A stretch of 64,000 bases of DNA, taken from Papilionanthe hookeriana x Papilionanthe teres (taxonomy: Eukaryota; Streptophyta; Magnoliopsida; Asparagales; Orchidaceae). Position numbers and translations under genes: made by a program. Each line of letters opens with the position of its first letter. Position 1 is the first letter of the stretch. Under the pieces are notes generated by a model that searched no databases, was not told the origin of the DNA, and was given only the letters and a program-made list of their open reading frames with translations. Shown here one piece after another: positions 23,541-36,360 of this stretch. The DNA is taken from NCBI GenBank assembly GCA_022702705.1, contig CM040427.1, positions 15,771,625-15,835,624 of the forward strand. The letters are read 5' to 3'.

Positions 23541-26154
23541 CTTTAATATACTTTATTTTTAATTTTAATTGAAATTTCAAAAGAGTTTAATAATTTAATT
23601 AAGTTTTTTAATATTTTAAATTTGAGTTATCATTTTAATTAAAAATTGAGTATTAATGATATAATTAGTTTAGGGATTTTTAAATTAAAGAATAAATCTC
23701 TTCCTAATAAATATCCCTTATTTTAATAATTCCAATTTATTATTCCTCCAAATTTAATCTATTATTTAATTAAAGTTTAATCATTTTAAAATTATTTAAT
23801 GGGTTTCTACCCTTTAATTATTTAAATTTCAATCATCCAAATCAGATTAAGATCAAATATTTTACTTGCTGATTTTTTTATTAAACCTAAAGTTTTAATT
23901 AAGGGTTAAAAGTTTAATTACCATTTTACCCCTTTAGCTTAATAATTTCATAACTCACTAAATTGAACTCAAATGAACTTGAAATTTTTATGTGACTTCA
24001 CTCATATGTCAATAAAGACATGAGAGGAGAAAATGTGATTTTTCTGTATTTAATTTATTTATATAATTATTTTTGGTGGAAAATAGAGATTTTCAAGGAA
24101 AATTTAATAACATGACCAAGGGAAAGTTTCTGTCCTTAAGAAAATTAGGGGACATTCCTAATGACCAGAGAAGCACTTGGACCAATTTTGGTGATTTTTT
24201 GAATCATATTATTTTTATTATAATTATTTTAAGTTTTGGAGTATTAATTAATTTAAAAATAAAATAAATGTTGAAAAATGGGTTTTATATTTTTCAAAAA
24301 TCTCTCTGATACCAAGGAAACCAGAGAAGCAAATTTTGCAATTTTCTGATTTTTTTATGATTTATTGTAATTATTTTAGTGAAAATGCTAGAAAATACAT
24401 TTTTTTAATTTTAAAATTACCCTAGGGTTTAAAAATTCAATATCTCACTAAATAGACCTAGGAAAAATGTGGGATTTGTTCCTAAGTGATTAAAATTCAA
24501 AATATGACATTTTGGTGAATTTTATTATTTTTGTGATTTTTATTATTTTTTAATTATTAAAAATATTAAAATATTATTAAAAATCAACTTTTTTAGAAAA
24601 TTGAAATTTTAATTTTCTTAGGTTTCCCTGATATCAAAGAGGCTCCAAAACCAATTTGGTGAATTTTTTTAAAAGTATTTTAAAAGTTATGAATTTTTAA
24701 AGTTTAAAATGGCTAAGTGACTTAATCAACCCAATTAGTAGGGCTAACCAAGTCCAATTGACCTCAAATTTTTATGGTGGGTTCCTCTGATCCTAAAGGT
24801 CAGTGGAGAATTGATTTCAAGTCAATTTGATGCCTGGTTAACTCTAATTAATTAAAGACCTATTTTGGGTGTTTAAGCCAGATTAGGGTTGTTTTAAATA
24901 AACTAAGTCAAAACCTATTTTTCCTAGGGTTCTCTGGTCATAAGGAACATCACCAAATTTTCATAGAATTTATTTCACAACATGCTATTTACTGGAATTA
25001 AAATACTCAAAACAGTGACCTGAACTTAAAAAATCAAGAACTCTTCATAGGGATGGCCTCCGACTTTGGAAAATTCAGGGAATGTTCCCAAATTCGGAGG
25101 CTTCAAAAGCCCTATGGTCTCATACCATGGTGAATTGTATGCATGCATGGAGAATTAAAACAATGCAGAGAGTAAATAAATTATAAAAAATAAAATACTT
25201 GATGAAATTAAATGATTTCTTTTCCACATTATTCTCCTCTCTTCACTGAGCAAGAGGGTATTTTTATTTTATTTTTGTGATTTTTCTACACGAGAGATAT
25301 GAATTTTTGAAGTTTAGGGAATTAAATAAATAAGAAAATACCCTATTTATCTATTTATCCACGCGGCGCCGCGTCAACCTCGGCGGCTCCGAACGCACAC
25401 GCGTCGCGCTCCCATTCGACGCCGCCACCTGAGTCAGCAGCCCGGGCCCCGCGGTTCTCGTACCGTCTCCTGGTCCGACGCAATCCTGGTCGTCCGTGCG
25501 CGCGTGTATCGAATGGACGGCATCCGTTCATCGTCCCCAAGTGTTCTCACCCGAGAGTCGTCCACACTAAATCCTTAAGATCTCACTCGATTCTCAATGG
25601 ATTTTTACGTTCTTATACTGCATGGATTCGTCTTGAAGAGACGAACACATCTATACGGCTAACATGCATTGAAACTAAGGCATTTGAAATGGAGATTCTC
25701 CAGAAGCTCGGGATGAAGAATTAGCTCATACCTTGGCTCAGAGAAGTGTGGCTTCAATCTGAGAGTTGTTGCACCTTCGATTGGATCCCGGCAAGCTCCG
25801 GATGAAGTCTCCTGGTCGCGTGAATTGTCCGGATATGATTTCGACCAAGCCCGATCACAAAGCTTGGAGGGCTGGAGCAACCGGGTGGCCTCGGAGATGG
25901 GGCTTTTGCTGGTGGACACCTTCCCTTGGTCCGGTGAAGGTGTAGAGCCAATCAATTTGGGAATTGGCTCACTGTAGAGAAGTGTCCCGGTTTTGGGTGG
26001 AATTTCGACTACGAAATTGAGCTTACGGAGGAGAAATGGCAGGGGGATCTCACCTGGGATCAAATGCTCTAAGAGTGGAGAAGGGTCCGGAACAATTTTG
26101 GCGAGTTTTGGCAAGGTTTGTGCTTGGCTCCCCTCATGGCCGAGAGGGGTGGAG

Positions 26155-26162
26155 TTTAAATA
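26155..26162 (-). promoter_or_regulatory. TATA-like box in the solo LTR
   Basis: This is the equivalent of 2228-2235, reading TATTTAAA on the minus strand. The same box is at 29363-29370 in the split 5' LTR. Confidence 0.4.
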
Positions 26163-29100
26163 GGAGAGGGTGGAGGGCCTCCCGGGGAGAGTTAGGGCTT
26201 GGGATCGAGCCTGCTCTGGTGAGGAGAAGATCGGCCATGGTGACCACTAGGGATGGGGCGGCTCGGCAAGTGAGAATTTCAATGTTGGCTCACATGTGAG
26301 CTCTCGGCCATGGTGTTTTCCGGCGTCCCGGTGGCCGGCCGGCCGGGCATGGGTCACCCTCGAGGTCGAGTGGGTCGGGGCTGGAGGTTTGTGCAATCAA
26401 TCGGCCATGGACATGTGTAAAGGCTTTGATCCAAAGTGGAATGGGGCATGGCTAGATTTGGACCTAAATGGGTCAACCCACCCATTTGGGCTAGGTGCAC
26501 CACCCAAGGCCTGGTTTTGGTCGAGGGAAAAGTGATTTGGCTCGAGCATAATCGGTAGGGTCAAGTCACCATCCAAGCACAATTGAAGCTTAAGCATGGT
26601 TTAGTGGAATCATGGAAGTGGTTAATCACCTTTAGGATCTAAGGAAAGAGCCTCCTCCTTTTGCCCAAAATGGCATGGTGACATGTAAAGAGGCTCTCAT
26701 GGCTTGCATATGGCTTGTGCATGGCTCCATGGCTCCATTTGGCTTGGGAAAAGGTTTGGTCAATTTCATAAAAAAGGATTTTAAGGATTTTGGATAATTT
26801 GGTGGAAATTTGGATGAAGCTTCATTTAGAATTATTTGATGATTATTTTAGGACTTAGGGATGATTTTAATTGAAAATATGATGAGGGGAAATGTCATGT
26901 GGGCTTTAGGATGGTTTGGGCTTTTTAAAATTTAATGAAGATGGGCTTTTAAGAAGGTTTAAGGGAAGTGGGCTTTTAAGTTTAAGGATGTGTTCATGGA
27001 TGGGAATTTTTGTAGAAGTTTGGGCCAAATAGTTGTTGATTTTGGTTTAGGGATGTTTCATGGATAATTTGAAATAGATTTAAGGTGGTTTGGGTTTGAA
27101 TTGGGTTGAATTTGGGTTTATTTGGTAAATGGGCCAATGTAGGTCAAATTGGGCTAACTTGGGCCAATGTTGGGCTAGGGTTGAAATTGATGTAAAATAA
27201 ATGTTGAGAAATGTTTATGGGAGTGTTTCAAAGAGGTTTCAGCTTTGGTTGGGTTTTGATTTTGAGGTTTGGGCCTATTTGGGTTAGGTTTGGGTTTAGA
27301 TCGAAATTGGGCTTTTTGATTTTGGGTTGAATTTTAGTGGGGTTTGGGTTCAAATTTTGGGCAAATCATGTTATGGTTTTGTTTGTGGGAATGTTAAGGA
27401 AGATTTAGAAAAGATTTGAGGTTAATTGGAGTTGAATTGGGTGAGTTTGGGTTAAGTTTGGGTCATGGGTCCAAATTTGGGCTTTAAGGCCAAAAGTGAG
27501 ATTGGATCCAAATGTCAATCAAATTGGACTTGGATTTGGTCTAAATTGGTATTGGGAATGTTGAATTGAAGTTTAGAACTGAATTGGACCAAAATTGGGG
27601 TCAATTGGGTAGGTTTGGTTTGACATTGGGTTCACTTAGGGTTAAAATGGGTCAATTTGGGGGTTTTGACAAAAGTAGGGTAAATTGACAAAATTGGCCT
27701 ATGGTGTAGTTGGACAAAATGAAATTGGGAATATTTGGGATTTTCTGGAATTTTCTGGGAATTTTCTGAATTTTTGGATTTTTAGGCCAAGAAGGGTATT
27801 TTGGGTATTTGGAGGGTATCGAGAGGTATTTTTGGAATTTTTGGTATTTTTGGGTATGGATGATCAATTTGAGTGATGTGGAGATGTTTGGGATTGATTT
27901 TGGAAAATTTTGGGTAATTTGGAAATTTTGCAAAAATTTGGGTAATTTCGAGGTTTTGGGTAGGTTTAGTAGGTGTAGGGTCTCGGGGGTCAAAAATTGA
28001 AAATTTGGGAAATTGAAGATCGGGTGAATTTAGGTGGAAAGAAATCATTTTGGTTGAGCCATGAAGCCATTTCAAGCCCATATGAGCCATGAGAGGACTC
28101 ATTTGAGGCATTCATCTATGTTGTTCCTAACCCTCTTAGCCGAGGGCTTAGGGGTTAAGGACCATCCATGTGAATCACCTACATGAGTCGGGAGGTTAAG
28201 TTGGGTATGGGTGTGGTTTTAGGAAGTGTGTGGAAATGTAGTGTGTAAGTGTAGTGTAAGTCGGCCCCTTCACTGAACCAGAGCCACCGTAGGGCGATCT
28301 CAGGCCAAAGAGTCCTATAGGAACTCATCCTTTAAACTCCCACATTCGATTTCAACCCTCTAGGTGATTAGGGGTCTATAGTCAAATTTGTGGAGTTTGC
28401 AGGAGTTTAGAAGTGGTTTGAATTTCTAAAAGGTGGGTCCCAATTCTAGTCCTCTAAGATAGTCAAAGGAAAAGCCTAAGGCTAGATCCTAAGCACTAAA
28501 AAGAAGAAGGGAAGACCTCATCAAAAATGAGGTCAACAATAGAAAATAGCCTATTTATCTACTTATCCAGCACGGCGCTGACTCAACCTCGGCGGATCCG
28601 AAAACCCACGCAGCGCGCTCCCATTCAACTCAGCCATCTAACTTGGATGCCATGCGGCCCGCGGTCTCGCTCCATCCTTCGATCCAGCTCAATCTGGGTC
28701 GTCCATTCGATACACTCGCGATCGGACGGCGCCTGGTCATCGTCTACGGCTGGTGTGTCCCATGAGCCATCCACACTTAAACCCTAAGATCTCTCTCATT
28801 TCTCAACGGATTTTCATGTTCTTAGGCTCTATGGATTCGTCTTGAGGAGACGAACACATCCATACGATTTATATGCTATGAAATTAAGCCAAGCAAAATA
28901 GAGAATAGCTGGAAGCTCAGGAGGAAGAAGGGGTCCATACCTTGGCTCTAAGAAGTGAAGCTTCAATCAGAGAGTTGTGGCACCATTGATTGCACCCAAG
29001 GAAACTCCAGATGAAGTCTCTAGCTCTGGGGAATTGCCTAGGTATGAAAGTGACCAAGGCCGATTTCAAAGCTTGGCCGATAGAGAGGATGGCTGGCCTG

Positions 29101-31715
29101 GTGAGGGGGCTTTCACTGGGGAACTCCTTCTCTAGGTCTTGTGCAGGTGTGGGTGAGTTTAATTTGATTTTGGTGGAGGTTTCAGAGTTGTCCTGGTTTT
29201 TGGGTGGATTTTTGATGGAGAAATTGAGCTCTGTTAATGGGGATTAGGGCAAAGGGACACTGGGAATCAATTGCTCTAGGTTAGGAGAAGGTCCTGGAGC
29301 AATTTTGGCAGAGTTTTGTTAAGCTCTGGTTCATCACCTTATTTGGCCGAGAGGAGGTGGAGTTTAAATAGAGCTGGTTGGAGGGCTTCCCAAGGGGATT
29401 TGAGGCTTAGGATCAGCTGCTCTATGCAAGGGAAGAACAGCCATGGTGTTCAATTGAGTTGGGACAAGTCAGCAAGGGGAATTGAATTTTTAAATCCATT
29501 TAGACCTTTCAACCATGGCATTTTCCAGCTGCCTGGTGGCTGGCCGGCAGGGTCAGGTCACCATCTTGACTCAGTGAGTCCAGGGATTGAGTTTAGTGCA
29601 AGCAATTGGCTTTGGCCATGTGTAAAGTATTTGATTTAAGTGGAAAGGGGGAAGGCTTATTTTGGCTTGATTTGGTCCAAGGCATGGTTTAGGCTAGGTG
29701 CACCTCACCAAGGCTTGACTTTGGGCTGGGAGGAATCATTTGGGTCAGCCAAGAGAAGGTGGTTAAGTCCCCATCAAAGGTGAGGTGGCTAATTTTGGTT
29801 AAAGTGTATCATGAATGCGGTTAAAAAAGCTTAGTGAAGGATTAAGAAAGGCTCCCCTCTCCCCTCTTCTTGCCATAAGAGACATGGTGAGGTGGAAAGG
29901 GCTCCTCATGGCTTGCATATGGCTTATGCATAGCTCCATGGCTCCATTTGGCTTGGGGCCAAGCTTAGTCAATTTCATGGAAGTAGGTTTTAGGGATTTT
30001 TGATGAATTTTGGGGAGATTTTCATGAGGCTTGATTTAGAATGATTTAACCATTGATTTAAAACTTAGGGATGGCTTTCAATTGAAATGGATGATGGAAA
30101 GAGATGTTATGTGGGCTTTAGGGTCAACTTTGGGCTTTTGGAATTGTTTAGGAATGGGCTTTTAAAGACTTTAGGCAAGTGGGCTTTTAGATTTTAAATC
30201 AAGTTGATGGATGAAAATTTTGGTAAGGATTGGGCCTTACAAATGTTGGGTTTAGTTTAGGGATGTGTCATGAGTGATTTGAAATAGATTTGAAATAATT
30301 TGGAGTTGAATTGGGTTTAATTTGGGCTTCCTTAGTGATAGGGTCAAAGTGGGGCAAATTGGGCTAACTTGGGCTAATGTTGGGCTAATGTTAGATTTGA
30401 TGTAAAATTAATATTGAGAAATGTTTATGGGTGTGTAACAAAGAGCTTTCAACTTTGGATGGGCTTTGGTTTTGGGATTTGGGCCTATTTGGATTCATGG
30501 TGGGCTTTAGGCCAAATTGGGGATATTTTAATTGGGTTAGATTTGAGTGAAGTTTGGGTTCAAATTTTGGGTAAATCAAGTTATTGTTTTGTTTGTGGGG
30601 GTGTTAGGAAGGTTTTAGAAAAGATTTGGGGCTAATTGGAGTTGAATTGGATTGGGTTGGGCTAAGTTTAGGTCATGGGCCAAAATTGGGCTTTAAGCTT
30701 CAAAATGAAATTGGATTCACATATTGGTATGATTAGGCTTGGATTTGGTCTAAATTGATATTGGGGATATTAAATTGAACTTTAGGATTGAATTGGATCA
30801 AAATTGAGGTCAATTGGAGTGGTTTGGTGGGACATTGGGTCCACGTAGGTTAAAAATAGGCCAAATTGGAGGTTTTAGTCAAAGTGGGTTAAATTGACAA
30901 AATTGTCTTATGGTGTAGTTGAACAAAATGGAATTGGGAATTTTTGGGATTTTTTGGAATTTTCTGGGAATTTTCTGAATTTTTGGGTTAAAAGGGTATT
31001 TTGGGTATTTGGAGGGTATTGGGAGGTATTTTGGTATATTTGGCCATGAATGATCAATTTAAGTGGGGGGAAGCGTTTAGGATTAGTTTTGAGGAATTTT
31101 GGGTAATTTAGGCAACTTTGCAAATTTTGGGCAATTTCAAGGGCATTTGGTAAGCTTGGTGGGTTTAGGGTCCCGGGGGTCAAAAATTGAAATTTTTGAA
31201 AAATGAAGATTGATCAAGTGTGAGTGAAATTAAATCATTTTGGTTGAGCCATGAAGCCATATTAAGCTCACAAAAGCCATGAGAGGACTCATTTTAGGCA
31301 CTCAATATGTTGTTCCTAACCCTCTCGACCGGGGCTTAGGGGTTAAGGTCCACCCATATGAGTTACCTACATGAGTCAGGGAGTCAAATTGGTTAAAGGT
31401 AGTTTTAGGGTTTGGAATGTGTGTGAGAGTGTGGTGTGTGCAAGCTTACCCTCACCAGACCAAGGTAATCCTAAGGCCAAAAAGTCTTATAGGAAACTCA
31501 TCCTCTAAACCTCCACATTTGATTTTAACCCTCCAAGTGGCTTAGGGGTTTACAATCAAACTTATGGGGTTTGAAGGGAGCCAAGAAGTATTTGAATTTC
31601 TAACTGATGGGTCCCATTTCTAGTCCTCTAAGATAGTCAAGGAGAAGCCCTATGGCTAGATCCTAAGTACTAAGGAGAGAGAAAAGAAAAGGCCTCATCA
31701 AAAATGAGGTTAACA

Positions 31716-32169
31716 AAGGATGCGATATTTTATAATGGTATATAATAATAATAAAATTGTTATAATTATATATTTAATAATTGCCACCCCACGCATTTTT
31801 AGCCCTGACGTGCTATCATTTTGAAATGAAGGTCCTCCCTGAATAAAATCGACGTTCTGGATGTGATAGTGCTGTACGTTTCATCATCTGGGGTCTTTCA
31901 GGACACATTTTTTAGCAATTGGCCCCAAAATAATAATTCATGCATATTTAGCCCGCCCATGAAGCTATAGCGAAGTGGATGACCTTCCTAGATGAAATCA
32001 AAGTTTCTGACATAATCGTGTAGTCTGTTTTGTCGTTTGGGGTCATCCGGATCACATCATCAACGGTCGGGACAATTCAAGCCAATTTCATGCACGACAC
32101 AACAAATAAAACTTGTTGGCCCGATCGGATTCATCCGACGTGCAAAATGCCAAATGTCATTCTCCTAAG
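31716..32169. other. Flank between the Tat and Athila elements, with a diverged 150-bp tandem duplication
   Basis: Two blocks, about 31797-31940 and 31946-32090, align at a spacing of 149-150 bp (for example GGTCCTCCCTGAATAAAATC at 31831 and GACCTTCCTAGATGAAATCA at 31981). The rest is AT-rich. The last five bases, CTAAG (32165-32169), are the left target duplication of the Athila element. No gene is seen. Confidence 0.6.
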
Positions 32170-33782
32170 TGAAGCACTAAAAATATGTTGGATTTTTATT
32201 TACATTTTGTACCCATTTTTGGTGATATCGCACTTTAAAGGAAGATATTTTTCATGTTCTGTTGCAGATATAATGATTTTAAGCAATTAGAGCAAAACGA
32301 AGCAAAAAAGAAACGAATTTGGAGCAAAAAGAGGCAAAAATAAGAATTCTGCATTATGGTGCCGATGGCGCCATAAAGGGTGTCGACGGTGCCTTTTTAC
32401 AGAAAGGACAAGAATATTAGACTCTATGTGCGTCGACGGTGCCCAGATAGGGCGCCGACGGTGCCCATTGTCGATTAGGCCAAATTCAATGTATTTGGAT
32501 GACATTTGGAGGGTTGCTTGAGGCATCTCTTAGGGAAATCGTCCCTATGCTATTTTAAAGTAAATTTGAAGCCAGAAAAAGTGTGTGTAAGTTTGAAGAA
32601 GTCAGAGTTTTGTAATTATTGAGAGTTTAGAGTCTAGGGTTTGGTGTGAAAGTGTTGTTTTGTGAGGGATTCTTCTCATATAGTTGTATAATGAGAGGGA
32701 AAGTGAGATATTGCTTCTTCCTAACCATTCTAAGAGAGAATTATGTGTTATTCTGAAGAGATAAAGAGATTCAAAGGAACTTTAAGGGATTTGCTTGGGG
32801 AAGAAATTGGATGAGTTGTATTTACTTCTTATTTTTTGTATGACTTTGCTTTAATATATAAAATCTTTTTGTTGTCATGTACTTCTCATGAATTCTGAGT
32901 AGATTTCTTTGTCTTTCTCCTTACAATGAGATTTGATGAAGTGATGATTTAGATTGGATGTGCTATGTGAATGTTAAGATATTGTGATGATTTTTTACTT
33001 TGTACTTCATTTACTTTTTAATCTGGCCAATTGAATTGTTAAAATTTGCTATGAAATATACGATTTGAAAGGGCTATGAGTTCTACAAGAAAAGTAAAGA
33101 TCGCATTCAATGTTCATAAATGAGTGATGTAGTTCATGGGGGTTGGGTACAAATAAATAGGGAAATATGATTTGTTTGGTGTAGAATTGGAGATTTTAGG
33201 GCGACATACTAAAATCCCCAATTTGGTCCTAGTGTTTGGCAACTAAAGCGAGAGCTAGCTTCAGGCGAAGAGAAGTGGGAGCTCTAGAGTGAAAGCCACT
33301 ATCCTCCCAGCCTAACCACGAATTTAGGGACTAAAACTAGGATTAGTCAATGTTCTTTATAGCATCTCTAGTAAGGGTAAAGAATATATATGTTCCTATT
33401 TGGCACAATACAAATCTTCAGCAATCTTTATCATTCACTCATCATAATATCATTGTGTGGGGAAAGACACTTTCTCCAAATTTGAACATTTCAATACAAA
33501 ATTTATTTTAGCAATAGTTAAATTTATTTTGAAACTTAGAATCTTTAGCATCTTATAACTTTAGTATTGTTTGTACGTGCTGTAATTTGAAAATTAGATT
33601 TATGTGCTATGCTTTTAAGATTTGCTTCCTCCATGTAGGATCGATAACCAGGAATTCACTATAGCTCTATATTACTTGAGTAATACATATACTTGTGTAT
33701 AGATTGGCTTCTTTCTTATTAAATTGATCATATAATTTTGACTGAATTGAAATATTACTTATAGAAAGCCGCATATCGATCA
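32170..33782 (+). repeat. Athila 5' LTR
   Basis: It runs from TGAAGCACTAAA to TATCGATCA and is preceded by CTAAG. It aligns over its length with 44040-45636. It includes a cluster of CpG-rich GTCGACGGTGCC motifs (32358-32466). Confidence 0.9.
32358..32466. repeat. 72-bp partial tandem duplication with four G(T/C)CGACGGTGCC motifs
   Basis: Motifs lie at 32358-32372, 32380-32393, 32430-32444 and 32452-32466. Pairs 1/3 and 2/4 are each 72 bp apart. The 3' LTR keeps only two poor copies near 44230-44295. The motif is a partial palindrome and stands out in AT-rich DNA. Confidence 0.6.
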
Positions 33783-33788
33783 AGTTTT

Positions 33789-33805
33789 TGGTGCAGCTGC
33801 CGAGG
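33789..33805 (+). other. Athila primer binding site, degenerate tRNA-Asp type
   Basis: TGGTGCAGCTGCCGAGG, six bases after the LTR end. Plant tRNA-Asp would pair with TGGCGCCGTTGCCGGGG (general knowledge), so 13 of 17 positions match. A TTTTTGG lead-in is usual in Athila. Confidence 0.7.
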
Positions 33806-33888
33806 AGGTAACATTAAATTTAGTAGTAATAGAAAACCTTTAATTTGTGTTTGTGTGTGATTGCTTATTTTAAGTGTGCTTACTGTGA

Positions 33889-35472
33889 TTGTGTATGCGT
33901 AGTTTTGGATCTGAAGGTTTAGTAGCTTACGGTTTAGAGTTAGAACGTACCGTCAGAAAAATTCAAAAACAACAAAAAGAATTTAAAAAATTGAACAAAA
34001 TGGCTAACAATTTAGATAATCAAAGAAATGAAAATGAACATCAACCTGGTCCTTTAAGAGAATATGCTAACCCTAAAGCAGATGAAATTCACTTAACTAT
34101 CTAAAATCCTGACGTAGCTGCTAATTCATTTGAGCTTAATCCTACTATTATCCAAATGGTCTAAAATAATCTATTCGTTGAAACACCAAATAAAGATCCT
34201 AATTTACATCTTACTAGTTTTATAGAGTTGTGTGGTACATTTAAATATGACGGAGTGTCAAACGACGTTATCAGACTTAGACTTTTTCCTTTTTCATTAA
34301 GGGAAAAAGCTAATTCGTGGTTAAATTCATTAGCACCTGGATCTATCAGAACTTGGGGAGAACTATCACAAAAACTTTTGTCATAATATTTCCCTCTATT
34401 AAAAACTGCTAAGCTTAGAAATGATATCACATCTTTCTGTCAATTTGATGGAGAATCAATTTATGAAGCTTGGGAAAGAATTAAAGATCTCCTTAAGAAG
34501 TTTCCACTTTACGCTTTACCAGATTAGTTTATAATTCAAACATTTTATAATGGATTAGTGGGATCTCTAAGATCGATTATTGATGCTGCTACTGGTGGAT
34601 CATTAATGTCAAAACCTTTTGATGAGGCATTTTCTTTAATAGAGGAGATGGCTACTAATAATTTTCAATGGCCCTCTAAACAGGTAAATCCTAAAAGAGT
34701 AGCTAATATTCATGATTTTGATGCAATATCTATGTTGGCTTCTCAAATTGCTGCTATTTCGAAGAAAATAGATCAATTTAGAATGAGCTATTCTAAAATA
34801 CCTCAGGTGTTCGAGGAGAATTCATTAGGATAAATAGTAGATCCTCAATCATCTTATGAGACTTTGAATGCTATAAATAATATACCCAACAATCCTTATC
34901 CGTATTATTATAATCCTAGTTGGAAGAACAACCCAAACTTAAATTGAAATAATAACATTCCTACTGTTAATCCACATTGTGGGAAGAGTTTCATGAACCC
35001 ATTAGAAAATCGGACAACCAGGGAAATACTAACTATAGACCTTCTTATCCTCCAGGTTTTAACTGTAACCCTCAATTTAAGGAGAATAAAATTTTATATG
35101 GAATAATTAATATTAAACATGGGTAATCGATTACAAAGTCAAGGTAACCAGTTACAAAGTCAAGGAGCTACTAATATAAATATTGAGAATCAATTGGGGC
35201 ATATTCCTACTGCACTTAGTAATAGACCTTTAGGAACTCTTTCTAGTAATGTTGAAGTTAACCCAAAGGATCAAAGTAAAGAACAAATTAAAGTTATACA
35301 ATTAAGAAGTGGAAAAGAATTGGAAACAAGAGTGCAAAAAAATGCTGAAGTTGAGAAAGAGAAATTGGAAACTAAAAAGGGTAACGATCACATATATCTA
35401 GATTTAGAATATCCACTTAAACCAATAAAAATTGTTGTAGAAAGACTACACCTCCGTTTCCTCAAATATTGA
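33889..35472 (+). pseudogene. gag: Athila gag remnant
   Basis: One frame runs from 33889 to past 34945. It includes PLREYANPKADEIHLTI, then the capsid domain (FIELCGTFKYDGVSND, RLRLFPFSLREKANSWL, LAPGSIRTWGELSQKL). It is broken by stops at 34102, 34162, 34384, 34525, 34831 and 34945, with no indel. The first five fall where Gln fits and the sixth where Trp fits, so all are C-to-T or G-to-A changes. After about 34950 a frameshift follows, and 35119-35472 continues the gag tail with VIQLRSGKEL, common before the protease in this lineage. The product would form the particle shell. Confidence 0.88.
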
Positions 35473-36360
35473 AACAACAAAAAAGAGATAAAACAATTTT
35501 CAAAATTTTTAAAAATACTTCAAAAACTAACTGTAAACATTCCCTTCGTTGAAGCCTTAAAACAAATGCCTAACTATGTAAAGTTTATGAAGGAAATACT
35601 TAATAAGAAAAGGAAGTTTACAGATAACGAGACTGTTGCACTCAGTGAAGAGTGTAGCACAATTATTCAGAAAAGGCTTCTCGAAAAACTTAAAAATCTT
35701 GATAGCTTCACTATCCCTTGTGTTTTTGGTGAAAATTTTTTTTGAAAGAGCATTAGGTGATTTGGGAGCCAGTATTAACCTTATGCCTTTATCAAATTTT
35801 ATATGATTAGGAATAAGAGAAATTTCACCTACTTCTATAACTTTTCAGTTAGTTGATCGATCTATTACTTATCCTAAAGGTGTTGTAGATTATGTATTAG
35901 TAAAGGTTGATAAATTTATCTTCCCTGTGGATTTTATTGTTTTAGATATGGAGGAAGATAAATAAATTCTTATTATTTTAGTAAGACCATTCCTTGCAAC
36001 TGGAAGTGCTATGATAGATGTTCAAAAAGAAGAATTAACTATGCGAGTGAATGATCAAAAAGTGACATTTAACATTTCAAAAGCTATGAAGTATCCAACA
36101 ATAGAAAGAGATAATGAATGTTTCATAATGGAAGTATGTGATATCTGGAAAAAGAGCATTTCAAGGAGAAATATGAAGAGAAACTTGAGCAAGAAAATTT
36201 AAAATGTGAGGATGAAAATGAAATGGAAGATCAATATGATGAGATGGATAATAAAGAACTAGATTATTTTCAGGAAAGATTTGAGATGTTGGAAACTACA
36301 TTAAATGATAATAAAAATCTAATTCCATCGATCATAACACTCCCTAAACTTTAAATCAAA
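35473..36360 (+). pseudogene. Athila aspartic protease region
   Basis: A lead-in frame (FSKFLKILQKLTVNIPF, KFTDNETVALSEECS, IPCVFGENFF) shifts by one base near 35743 in a run of T, then reads ALGDLGASINLMPLSNF, the protease active-site segment in its Athila form (D-L-G-A). It goes on to VKVDKFIFPVDFIVLDM and RPFLATGSAMIDV. Stops at DK*ILI and NFI*LGI break it. The enzyme would process Gag-Pol. Confidence 0.8.

Larger units (their letters stand above)
21136..28538 (-). mobile_element. Solo LTR (7,403 bp) nested in the 5' LTR
   Basis: The unit runs from TGTCGGCAT at 21136 to GGTCAACA at 28538 (both ends are TG/CA type) and is flanked by identical 5-bp copies ATAGA at 21131-21135 and 28539-28543. 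Left of it the host LTR stops at sequence homologous to 25335, and right of it the host LTR resumes at the same point, so removing the unit and one ATAGA restores a normal LTR. There is no internal region, so it is a solo LTR, presumably left by recombination between two LTRs. It has the same orientation as its host LTR. Confidence 0.9.
7154..31715 (-). mobile_element. Ty3/gypsy Tat-lineage (Ogre/Retand-type) retrotransposon, decayed and incomplete at its 3' end
   Basis: Reading the minus strand, the order is LTR (31715 to 16956, interrupted), primer site, leader, ORF1/gag, protease, RT, RNase H, second RNase H, integrase, 3' ORF. The extra RNase H after the native one and the tRNA-Arg primer site are marks of the plant Tat lineage, which includes Ogre and Retand. 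Every coding part has stops or frameshifts, so the copy is dead. The internal part visible is 9.8 kb. The element is interrupted on the left by an inverted LTR at 7153, so its polypurine tract and 3' LTR are not in the window. With two 7.4-kb LTRs the intact element would exceed 24 kb, a size known for Ogre elements. Confidence 0.88.
16956..31715 (-). repeat. 5' LTR of the Tat element, split by a nested solo LTR
   Basis: On the minus strand the LTR starts TGTTAACCTC at 31715 and ends ATGCCGACA at 16956, directly before the primer site. Its two pieces are 28544-31715 (3172 bp) and 16956-21135 (4180 bp), together about 7.35 kb. They match, respectively, the first and second parts of the nested solo LTR. 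It contains a TATA-like box, a GC-rich CpG block, AT-rich DNA and a conserved hairpin near its end. No ORF is conserved as a protein. Confidence 0.85.

Noticed and set aside
25355..25540. GC-rich minus-strand ORF (61 aa)
   Set aside because: It is the CpG block of the LTR; the equivalent parts of the other LTR copies do not keep the frame.
26036..26535. Plus-strand ORFs in the solo LTR
   Set aside because: No conservation in the other two LTR copies and no known domain.
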